The translations under genes were made by a program, and so were the position numbers. From Metallumcola ferriviriculae (GTDB lineage Bacteria; Bacillota; JADQBR01): a stretch of 64,000 nt of DNA. Shown here piece by piece: positions 9,103 through 16,402 of this stretch (the first letter of the stretch is position 1; each line of letters opens with the position of its first letter). Below the pieces are notes generated by a model. It made no database searches, had not been told where the DNA came from, and worked only from the letters and a program-made list of their open reading frames with translations. The stretch spans positions 1,402,501 through 1,466,500 of the forward strand of contig NZ_CP121694.1 of assembly GCF_035573695.1 (NCBI RefSeq). The letters are read 5' to 3'.

Positions 9103-10377
9103 ATGAGTCTAATTCTTTTTGGAGTATTTGCACTGTTAATCATTTTAAATATTCCGGTTGCAGTCAGCTTGGGTCTAGCTACCCTGATAACTATTGCGGC
9201 AACTGACACAGTGCCTTTGATGGTGGTAGCACAGAAAATGTTTACAGCAACAGATTCTTTTCCTCTGATGGCCATTCCCTTTTTTATGATTGCTGGAAGT
9301 CTGATGGAAAAAGGCGGTATATCTCGAAGGCTGATAAAGTTCGCCAATACATTGATAGGTTCTTTTCATGGTGGACTGGCATTGGTGACGGTCATGGCTT
9401 CAATGTTCTTTGCTGCTATTTCCGGTTCATCTCCAGCCACGGTTGCTGCTATTGGGTCAATTATGATTCCTGCGATGGTAAAGCAGGGTTATTCACATGA
9501 CTTTGCGACTGCGACTCAAGCAAGTTCGGGCTACATTGGGGTGATTATTCCACCTAGCATTCCTATGGTTACCTATGGAGTTGTCACTGGAGCATCCATC
9601 GGTTCCCTATTTATGGCGGGTTTTCTACCCGGTATGTTAATAGGTGCTTCGTTAATGTTGGTGGCGTATTTAATTTCTAGAAAACAAGGGTATGCCGGTG
9701 ACAGTAGAGCTACCTCAAGAGAGGTATTCGCAGCCTTTATAGATGCCATACTTGCTTTGTTGATGCCCATTATTATTCTTGGTGGCATTTATGGCGGCAT
9801 ATTTACGCCCACTGAAGCGGCAAACGTGGCAGTAGTTTACGGGTTTATTATTGGCTTTTTTGTCTACAAAGAATTGAAATGGAAAGATATTCCCGGGGTA
9901 CTGCGTGCTTCCGCTATCAGTAGTTCCATGGTGATGCTGATAATTGCCACTGCAACTGCTTTTGGGTTGTTGTTGACTAGAGAAATGATACCTGCAAAGA
10001 TAGCAAGCTTTTTTATCAGCTTTACTGACAGTACACTGGTGCTGCTGATTCTAATCAACATTATGTTACTTGTTGTAGGTACATTTTTGGAAACGAATGC
10101 CGCAATTATTATTCTAGCGCCCATTTTCTACCCGGTAATAGTACAAATGGGTATTGATCCTGTGCATTTTGGTGTAATTATGGTGATTAACCTGGCAATA
10201 GGTATGATTACTCCTCCCTTGGGGGTGAACCTTTTTGTGGCATGTGGCATCACAAAACTATCCATAGAACGTGTCATTAAGGCCAATTGGTTATATCTCC
10301 TAATATCTTTGGTAGCGCTTGGAGTAATAACCTATATTCCCGCGATTTCCTTATGGTTACCGACGCTATTACAGTAA
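9103..10377 (+). CDS. dctM: TRAP transporter large permease DctM
   Basis: A 424-residue integral membrane protein with about 12 hydrophobic helices and DctM motifs: AISGSSPATVAAIGS, GVIIPPSIPMVTYG and MITPPLGVNLFV. It is the ion-coupled translocating subunit that works with DctQ and the DctP binding protein. ATG 9103 follows GAGGGGAGAGGGG; the longer frame to 9022 overlaps dctQ and is not used. The next gene starts 12 bases after its stop, tying transport to the dehydrogenase subunits. Confidence 0.95.
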   Translation: MSLILFGVFALLIILNIPVAVSLGLATLITIAATDTVPLMVVAQKMFTATDSFPLMAIPFFMIAGSLMEKGGISRRLIKFANTLIGSFHGGLALVTVMASMFFAAISGSSPATVAAIGSIMIPAMVKQGYSHDFATATQASSGYIGVIIPPSIPMVTYGVVTGASIGSLFMAGFLPGMLIGASLMLVAYLISRKQGYAGDSRATSREVFAAFIDAILALLMPIIILGGIYGGIFTPTEAANVAVVYGFIIGFFVYKELKWKDIPGVLRASAISSSMVMLIIATATAFGLLLTREMIPAKIASFFISFTDSTLVLLILINIMLLVVGTFLETNAAIIILAPIFYPVIVQMGIDPVHFGVIMVINLAIGMITPPLGVNLFVACGITKLSIERVIKANWLYLLISLVALGVITYIPAISLWLPTLLQ

Positions 10378-10389
10378 GGGTGATGTTTA

Positions 10390-11766
10390 ATGCAGCAAAG
10401 TGTTATCAGTAAACTAAAAAGTATAGTAGGGAAAGAGGATATTCTTACTTCCAAGATTTCCAGAGAGGTTTATTCCTATGATTCATCTCCTTTTATCTTT
10501 GAACCTGACGTAGTGTTGTTCCCGGAAAGTTTAGAAGAAGTTGTAGAAATATTACAAATTGCAGAGAAGGATGCTGTCCCGGTTGTACCTAGGGGTGCGG
10601 GAACCTGTCTCAGCGGTGGGGCTGTTCCTCTCAACGGCGGTATCTCTCTGGTGTTAACAAAGATGACTAAGATACTGGAAGTTGATACGGTTAACGAAAC
10701 TGCGCTGGTCGAAGCAGGGGTACCGAACCTTACCCTTCAGAAAGAATTGCAGCCCGTAGGTTTTATGTTTGCTCCAGACCCTGCCAGTCAAAAGGTGGCA
10801 ACCATTGGCGGTAATGTGGCAGAGTGTGCTGGTGGTATCAAAGGAGTTAAATATGGAGTTACCAAAGACCATGTCCTTGGTCTGGAGATAGTTCTTGCCG
10901 GAGGAACGGTTATCCATACTGGCGCTTTAGCTCCCGCAGAGCGATTTACACCCGACTTGACCGGAATTTTTAGCGGCTCGGAAGGCACTTTTGGTGTAAT
11001 TACTAAATGCTTGGTTAAGCTGACCAAAAACCCGGAAGCAGTTAGAACGATGATGGCGGTTTTTGGTAGTTTGGATCAGGCCGGAGAAGCAGTGTCTACC
11101 ATTATCGCTCGGGGAATAATACCGACCACGCTAGAAATTATGGACAAGAATCAATTGCGGGCAGTGGATGATTTTCTTCATCTAGGTTTTCCTCGGGAGG
11201 CAGAGGCGGTCCTGCTGCTGGAGGTTGATGGCTATGAGGTAGAAATAGATAGACAGGTAGATACTATCTCAGGAATCTTTCAAGAAAAGCAGGCATCTAG
11301 CGTGCAGAGAGCACGCGATGATGCTGAGCGGGAAAAGCTCTGGCTGGCCAGGCGTTCAGGAAATGGGGCTTTAGGACGCATTAAACCGGCCTATATGGTC
11401 CAGGATGTAACAGTACCTAGGCATAAACTGCCTGAAATGCTGCGCTTTGTCAGTGAGATGAGTAATAAGTATAACATCATTATTACCCAAATGGCGCATG
11501 CGGGAGACGGCAATCTACATCCCCATCTTTTGTACGAACCGAACGATACCGAGGAGTATGAACGAGTAGAAAAAGCAAGTCGTGAAATATTCCAGAAAGC
11601 TATTGATATGGAAGGAACTCTAACAGGGGAACATGGGATTGGTCTTGAAAAACTGCCATTTATGAAGATGCAGTTCACTCAGGCGGATTTAAACTTTATG
11701 GAAAAGGTTAAGAGAGCGTTGGATCCTAACTTAAGTTTAAATAGGGGTAAGGTGTTAGAACTTTAA
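10390..11766 (+). CDS. glcD: FAD-linked 2-hydroxyacid dehydrogenase, GlcD-type subunit
   Basis: A 458-residue protein, usual for GlcD. The PCMH FAD-binding domain spans ~35-215 (PRGAGTCLSGGAVPLNGG binds the FAD diphosphate; CAGGIKGVKYGVTKDHVLG follows), and the C-terminal cap includes HAGDGNLHPHLLY and TGEHGIGLEKL, with the conserved histidines of the D-lactate/glycolate dehydrogenase family. It oxidises a 2-hydroxy acid to the 2-oxo acid. With GlcE and GlcF homologues next in the operon, electrons probably go to the quinone pool or another carrier. The substrate (glycolate, D-lactate or other) cannot be fixed. Confidence 0.93.
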   Translation: MQQSVISKLKSIVGKEDILTSKISREVYSYDSSPFIFEPDVVLFPESLEEVVEILQIAEKDAVPVVPRGAGTCLSGGAVPLNGGISLVLTKMTKILEVDTVNETALVEAGVPNLTLQKELQPVGFMFAPDPASQKVATIGGNVAECAGGIKGVKYGVTKDHVLGLEIVLAGGTVIHTGALAPAERFTPDLTGIFSGSEGTFGVITKCLVKLTKNPEAVRTMMAVFGSLDQAGEAVSTIIARGIIPTTLEIMDKNQLRAVDDFLHLGFPREAEAVLLLEVDGYEVEIDRQVDTISGIFQEKQASSVQRARDDAEREKLWLARRSGNGALGRIKPAYMVQDVTVPRHKLPEMLRFVSEMSNKYNIIITQMAHAGDGNLHPHLLYEPNDTEEYERVEKASREIFQKAIDMEGTLTGEHGIGLEKLPFMKMQFTQADLNFMEKVKRALDPNLSLNRGKVLEL

Positions 11767-11789
11767 GCCTTTGAAAGGTTGGGTATTAC

Positions 11790-12941
11790 ATGAATAAGGC
11801 GCAAAAGATTATTGCAAAGAATGCTGAGGAAATTGTGGAGACAGTATTGGATGCTAATGAGAAAGGGTTCGCCCTGGTGCCTTGCGGGAAGGGCAGTATC
11901 GTCAAAAGAATAATCAACCTTTCCGACAAGAAACCCCCGGCTTTTCTGTCCATGGAAGCAATGAACACAGTGGAAGAATTTGAAAGGAATAACCTTTCTA
12001 TTACGGTTCAGGCCGGCATAACACTAAAAGAATTACAGGATAGATTAGAAGGGGACAATCTATTTTTACCGGTTACTACAGAAAATTATGGGCATAGGAC
12101 AGTGGGAAGTTTAGTTGTTGAAAACGCCGCGGGTTACGAGCAGTATGCTTATGGCACAATTCAAGACTATATTCTGGGATTAAGATTTGTGACACCCTAT
12201 GGGGAGCTGGTGAAAACCGGTGGAAAGACAGTTAAAAATGTGAGTGGTTACGATTTCACCAGGTTATTTGCCCGTTCTTGGGGCACCTTGGGAATTATCA
12301 CCTCCGTGACTTTCAAATTAAGGCCGCTGCCGGAAAAAAGGACAGCAGTGATTTTCGATGTCACCTCTTTGGAGCAAGCAATTGAAATTATCAACGAAAT
12401 CATTGCCAACAAAGTTTCCGCTGCGACCCTAAGAGCTTATAATCATGAAGGGTGGAAGCTAGTGGTAGGATTAGCGGGTTTCCACGAAACTGTAGATGAC
12501 CATTCGGAAAGAATCCGGCAGATTGCGCAGAGAACCACAATGACAAAACTCGAATGTACTAAGGTAAATGAGTTTTGGCAGAATTACTTTGCTGACTGCC
12601 CTCAGTCCAGATTCGCCATTATAGGTAAAGGTGATAAGAGGGTTTTAACCGATATGGCTGTTTCTCTAGATAGGGAAGGACTTTTGAAAAACGCTGGTTT
12701 TAGTGAAGTTGACTTTGGTGCAGGGCGGTTACTCATAAATGCATCACCGCCAAATAAATTAAATATCCAACAATTCATCGAATCACATATTGTTTCACAA
12801 CAACCTGAAAAATTTATTTTCAATTTCCAAGAGAAACAACCGGGATTGGTTTATCAGCGGCTTAAAAGTGCCCTTGATCCCAATCGGATAATGTTTCCCA
12901 ACAACAGACTTATAAGTGGTGATAGCCATGCTTGCCAATGA
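11790..12941 (+). CDS. glcE: FAD-binding oxidase subunit, GlcE-like
   Basis: A 383-residue protein with a PCMH-type FAD domain (~residues 20-200; motifs VPCGKGS, GHRTVGSLVVENAAG and TGGKTVKNVSGYDFTRLF) and a shortened C-terminal region. GlcE is the second flavoprotein subunit of glycolate oxidase and lacks the full catalytic cap of GlcD, as here. It lies between glcD and glcF and overlaps the glcF start by 14 bases, indicating tight coupling. Confidence 0.85.
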   Translation: MNKAQKIIAKNAEEIVETVLDANEKGFALVPCGKGSIVKRIINLSDKKPPAFLSMEAMNTVEEFERNNLSITVQAGITLKELQDRLEGDNLFLPVTTENYGHRTVGSLVVENAAGYEQYAYGTIQDYILGLRFVTPYGELVKTGGKTVKNVSGYDFTRLFARSWGTLGIITSVTFKLRPLPEKRTAVIFDVTSLEQAIEIINEIIANKVSAATLRAYNHEGWKLVVGLAGFHETVDDHSERIRQIAQRTTMTKLECTKVNEFWQNYFADCPQSRFAIIGKGDKRVLTDMAVSLDREGLLKNAGFSEVDFGAGRLLINASPPNKLNIQQFIESHIVSQQPEKFIFNFQEKQPGLVYQRLKSALDPNRIMFPNNRLISGDSHACQ

Positions 12942-14193
12942 ACTAGAAAAAAAAATTCGCAGCTGTAATCGCTGTGGCTTCTGCCAAGACGTGTGCCCTA
13001 CGTACCGTTATACTAAAAATGAAGCAGCTTTGGCCAGAGGCCGAGTGCGGTTAGCACGGACGGTTTTAGAGGGTAAGTACAATTGGGGAGAAGAAAAAGA
13101 GATTACAGAACATATTAAAACCTGCTTGCTCTGTAAAGCTTGTGTTACTAATTGTCCTTCTTCGGTTGCTACAGACGAAATAGTCATGGAAGCCCGCAAA
13201 GAAATAAACTATGCCGCTGGGTTAAACCTTTTTCATAAGCTTGTGTACAGGGGACTACTATCAGACCAAAAAAGGCTAAAAGCGGCCGGGTCATTGGCCA
13301 GATTTTATGATAACAGCGGTACGCGTTGGTTGGTCAAAAACAGCGGCCTGTTGAATTCGGTAAAGAAGTTGAAGCACATGGAAAATATTTTACCCATGGG
13401 CTTGAAGTCAACATTACGAAGTAGACTACCGCGAATAATGATAGAAGTTAAGAAACCCAAACTGAGAGTGGGATATTTTGCAGGATGTGCCACTAACACC
13501 TTTTTTGGAGATATCGGTGAAGCTGCAGTATTATACTTACAGAAGCACGGGTGTGAGGTAGAAGTACCGCCAATTCAGTGCTGCGGCGGCCCTCACCAAA
13601 GTGCGGGCGACTTTGAGGAAGCGCAAAGATTGGCTCGGGAAAACATCCATACTTTTCTAGAAAAAGATTACGATTTTATTATTAGCGACTGTGCTACATG
13701 TACCGGTACTCTGAAAGAGTATGAAAAAATATTTGCTAACGATGAAAATATGCAGCATAAGGCCAAGCAGTTTAGTGACCTAGTGATGGATTTAAATGCA
13801 TTTGTCGTTAAGAATGAGCTGATTGGTAAAAGTGCCGGAGACATAAATAAAAAAGTTACTTACCATGACCCTTGTCATGCGATCAGGGGGATGGGGGTAA
13901 AAGACGAACCCAGGGAAATTTTATCCGGTATCTCCGGTCTGGATTTTGTGGAAATGAAGGAAGCTGACGTGTGCTGCGGCGGCGCAGGCTCATACTGTTT
14001 TGTTCACCAAGAAGTATCATCAGGAATACTTGAGGCCAAAATCGAAAATTTCATACAGACGGGTGCAGATATTCTGGCTACATCCTGTCCCGCGTGTACG
14101 ATGCAGTTATATTCTGGGTTAAGAAAGAGTGGCGTAGCAGCACAAATAAAACATCCAATACAGTTGTTGGCTGAGAGCGAAGGATTGTTATAA
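12928..14193 (+). CDS. glcF: Iron-sulfur subunit, GlcF-type
   Basis: A 421-residue protein with two N-terminal 4Fe-4S ferredoxin motifs (CNRCGFCQDVCP ~12-23; CLLCKACVTNCP ~70-81) and two CCG domains (CCGGPHQSAG ~218; CCGGAGSYC ~350), the layout of GlcF/HdrD-like subunits. It should carry electrons from the GlcD/GlcE flavins to a membrane or soluble acceptor. ATG 12928 is chosen because AGTGGTG precedes it; GTG 12916 is an alternative. No dedicated membrane anchor or EtfAB is encoded nearby. Confidence 0.92.
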   Translation: MLANELEKKIRSCNRCGFCQDVCPTYRYTKNEAALARGRVRLARTVLEGKYNWGEEKEITEHIKTCLLCKACVTNCPSSVATDEIVMEARKEINYAAGLNLFHKLVYRGLLSDQKRLKAAGSLARFYDNSGTRWLVKNSGLLNSVKKLKHMENILPMGLKSTLRSRLPRIMIEVKKPKLRVGYFAGCATNTFFGDIGEAAVLYLQKHGCEVEVPPIQCCGGPHQSAGDFEEAQRLARENIHTFLEKDYDFIISDCATCTGTLKEYEKIFANDENMQHKAKQFSDLVMDLNAFVVKNELIGKSAGDINKKVTYHDPCHAIRGMGVKDEPREILSGISGLDFVEMKEADVCCGGAGSYCFVHQEVSSGILEAKIENFIQTGADILATSCPACTMQLYSGLRKSGVAAQIKHPIQLLAESEGLL

Positions 14194-14211
14194 CGATTGA
14201 GGGTGATAAAT

Positions 14212-15462
14212 ATGAGTATTTTTCCAAAGATGGTTAAGGTAAAGCTACATTATAAAACGCCGGAGCTAGATGATATAAGCGCTGAGTTAAAAAGACAGCT
14301 GCAAGAAAGCACTGTAAATATAAAAAGTGGTGCCAAAATAGGAATTGCCGTAGGCAGCCGCGGGATTTATAAAACGCATGAATTTGTGAAAACATTGATT
14401 GCCTTTTTAAAAGAGAAGGGCGCTCAGCCTGTAATTATTCCGGCCATGGGCAGCCACGGCGGGGCTAATTCGGATGGACAGAAAGAAGTTCTTGCCGGGT
14501 ACGGTATTTCCGAAGAAGAGATGGGAGTGCCGGTACAAGCTTCTATGACAACAATTTATGTAGGTACCATTGACGAGGATGTTCCCGTATACTTTGATAA
14601 GATTGCCTCCACCCTGGATGGTATAATCCTTTTAAATAGGGTTAAACCGCACACGGATTTCCATGCTGAATATGAAAGCGGCTTAATGAAGCAGATGGTG
14701 ATAGGATTGGGTAACCATAAGGGGGCGCAAAACGTTCACAGTTACGGTATTTACGGCTTAAAGGAATTAATTCCTCAGTCGGCCCGACTCATCCTAGAAA
14801 AAATGCCCATTTTAATGGGTGTTGCCATTATCGAGAATGCTAAAGATCACACTGCAGAAATTCATGTTGTTGAAGCTGAAGAAATCCCCAAAACGGAGCC
14901 GATGCTTCTTGAGAAAGCAAAGGACCTGATGCCATACCTTCCTTTTAAGCACATCGATTTACTAGTTGTCCAGGAAGTTGGCAAAAATATAAGTGGTGTT
15001 GGGATAGACCCTAACATTACTGGCAGGACTTTTATTCGGTTTGCTGAGAGCGAACAGAACTTTATCAACCGGATTGTATGCCTCGACCTGACCCCTGAAA
15101 GTCATGGGAATGCATTGGGCATAGGCATTGCAGATGTAGTCCCCCAAAGAATCTATGACAAAATAGACTTTAAGGCGACTTATGCTAATGTAATCACCAG
15201 CGGCTTCTTGGAAAGGGGATTTATCCCTATAGTACAGGGCAATGACTACAAGGCTTTAAAAGTGGCATTAAAATGCTGTGGACGAAAGGTTACGCCTGAA
15301 AACGCTAAGGTAGTACAAATTAAGAATACACTACAATTGGAAGAAATCTATATCTCTGAAGCACTTTTAAAGGAGATTAAAAGTGAAATAACTTGGGATA
15401 TTGAGGAGAAATTTTCCTACAAGTTTTCCGATAAAGGTGACCTTTTACATCTATTGAGGTAA
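14212..15462 (+). CDS. LarA-family (DUF2088) protein, lactate racemase-like
   Basis: A 416-residue protein of the nickel-dependent lactate racemase family. The N-terminal domain has the IGIAVGSRGI and PAMGSHGGA motifs (His near the nickel site), followed by KPHTDFHAEYESGLMKQMVIGLGNHKGA with the conserved Lys and His residues. LarA uses a nickel-pincer nucleotide and racemises or epimerises 2-hydroxy acids. No larB, larC or larE cofactor genes occur in the window. Following glcDEF by 18 bases, it may convert the imported acid into the enantiomer used by GlcD; that role is inference. GAGGGTG precedes ATG 14212. Confidence 0.8.
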   Translation: MSIFPKMVKVKLHYKTPELDDISAELKRQLQESTVNIKSGAKIGIAVGSRGIYKTHEFVKTLIAFLKEKGAQPVIIPAMGSHGGANSDGQKEVLAGYGISEEEMGVPVQASMTTIYVGTIDEDVPVYFDKIASTLDGIILLNRVKPHTDFHAEYESGLMKQMVIGLGNHKGAQNVHSYGIYGLKELIPQSARLILEKMPILMGVAIIENAKDHTAEIHVVEAEEIPKTEPMLLEKAKDLMPYLPFKHIDLLVVQEVGKNISGVGIDPNITGRTFIRFAESEQNFINRIVCLDLTPESHGNALGIGIADVVPQRIYDKIDFKATYANVITSGFLERGFIPIVQGNDYKALKVALKCCGRKVTPENAKVVQIKNTLQLEEIYISEALLKEIKSEITWDIEEKFSYKFSDKGDLLHLLR

Positions 15463-15469
15463 ATATCTT

Positions 15470-15535
15470 AAATAAGTGACAGTTGGGGCAGTTGGGGGCA
15501 GTTGGTGCCTGACACCAAGAATAAGTGACACCAAG
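15470..15535. repeat. Palindromic repeat copy 2 (rearranged)
   Basis: AAATAAGTGACA starts at 15470, then short direct repeats of GGGGCAGTTG-like units, the core GGTGCCTGACACC and a further ATAAGTGACACC. The second outer arm is in direct, not inverted, orientation, so this copy cannot form the full palindrome. It appears to be a decayed or partly duplicated copy. Confidence 0.75.
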
Positions 15536-15690
15536 AAAAACGCTTTAGTGCAGTATGTGACCGAAGAACTTAGCACAGCAGGAAAACTAACTTTGGAGCA
15601 GCCCAAGGCGCCATGATGTCAATTACAAAGGGACAGATAACTGGGGCAGAGATAAACCAAATATTAAAGGATGAATACCTTGGTAGATAA
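15536..15690 (+). pseudogene. Remnant resembling a GatB/YqeY-type C-terminal tail
   Basis: One frame encodes ALVQYVTEELSTAGKLTLEQ and stops; an overlapping shifted frame encodes FGAAQGAMMSITKGQITGAE, continues INQILKDEYLGR and ends at TAA 15690. The pattern of small residue, M-x-x-TKGQ, then N-x-x-LK is reminiscent of the extreme C-terminus of GatB/YqeY-domain proteins. There is no ribosome site and no full-length ORF, and repeat copies lie on both sides, so it looks like the tail of a gene destroyed by deletion. Weak similarity by eye only. Confidence 0.3.
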
Positions 15691-15706
15691 TATACATTCT
15701 CAATTT

Positions 15707-15732
15707 AAGCACCCAACCGGGTGCTTTTTTGT
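15707..15732 (+). terminator. Rho-independent terminator
   Basis: AAGCACCC (15707-15714) and GGGTGCTT (15719-15726) flank AACC and are followed by a T run. It directly follows the gene remnant, supporting the idea that a real gene once ended here. Confidence 0.8.
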
Positions 15733-15752
15733 TTGCCCGGCGAGCTTATCTT

Positions 15753-15801
15753 AAATAAGTGACACCTCTTGGTGCCTGACACCAAGAGGTGTCACTTATT
15801 T
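15753..15801. repeat. 49-bp perfect palindromic repeat, copy 3
   Basis: Two exact 22-base inverted arms, beginning AAATAAGTGACACC and ending TTGGTG, around the 5-base loop CCTGA. It is identical to the copy at 18915-18963. The MerR gene promoter follows 60 bases later. The two identical copies flank the MerR/VIT-VWA gene pair. Confidence 0.95.
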
Positions 15802-15864
15802 AAAAAATATAATCAGCAGCACCAAAAAAGGAACGAATGCAATTCCCAGTAACTCAACACTAAC

Positions 15865-15896
15865 TTGACACCGATGCGTAACGGTGTTAAGATAAT
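15865..15896 (+). promoter_or_regulatory. MerR-type promoter/operator
   Basis: TTGACA (15865-15870) is followed 20 bases later by GATAAT (15891-15896); TAAGAT at 15888 would give 17. The inverted repeat ACACCG/CGGTGT (15868-15887) lies within this spacer. An operator inside an overlong spacer is the hallmark of promoters activated by MerR proteins through DNA distortion, and the next gene is a MerR regulator. Confidence 0.65.
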
Positions 15897-15926
15897 GTTA
15901 CCAAATTTGGAAAGAGGAGGGTAGAA

Positions 15927-16388
15927 ATGGATGATAAATATAAAATCGGCGAGTTAGCAGAAAAGGCAGGGGTTACCCGGAGGACTATTCACTACTATAT
16001 CGGCAAGGGATTGCTCCCCCCTGCTGAAGGTGCCGGGGTAAACAGCCACTATAATGAGGAGCATTTGGCACGAATTGAGTTGATTAAGCTGATGCAGCAG
16101 AAATATTTGCCTTTAGACAGGATTAAAAAGGGTCTTGCGCAGCTTTCTTTTGCTGAAGTAAAGGAAAAGATCGCTTCTTTAAAAGCGGAACGTCACGTGA
16201 TGATAAGCGAGGCAGTACCCCCACAAGAGGTGCCTAAACCTAAACCCCCGGAAGCTTTACGGTATTTGAAGTTGGAGCCCGGATTAGGGATTGAAATAAG
16301 TATACCAGAAGAGGTTTATCAGGATTACCCTGAGCTGGTAAAGAGTATTAACATCCACGTCCGTAAGCTAATTGTGGAAGAGAAATAA
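15927..16388 (+). CDS. MerR family transcriptional regulator
   Basis: A 153-residue protein with an N-terminal MerR winged helix (~residues 4-70; IGELAEKAGVTRRTIHYYI), a short helical linker and a Pro-rich stretch (PPQEVPKPKPP ~92-104), ending in a small domain without the metal-binding cysteines of metal sensors. AGAGGAGGG precedes the ATG. The VIT/VWA gene starts 14 bases after its stop, so the two form an operon and the protein probably controls it. The signal sensed is unknown. Confidence 0.9.
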   Translation: MDDKYKIGELAEKAGVTRRTIHYYIGKGLLPPAEGAGVNSHYNEEHLARIELIKLMQQKYLPLDRIKKGLAQLSFAEVKEKIASLKAERHVMISEAVPPQEVPKPKPPEALRYLKLEPGLGIEISIPEEVYQDYPELVKSINIHVRKLIVEEK

Positions 16389-16402
16389 AAGGAGGGGATG
16401 GT

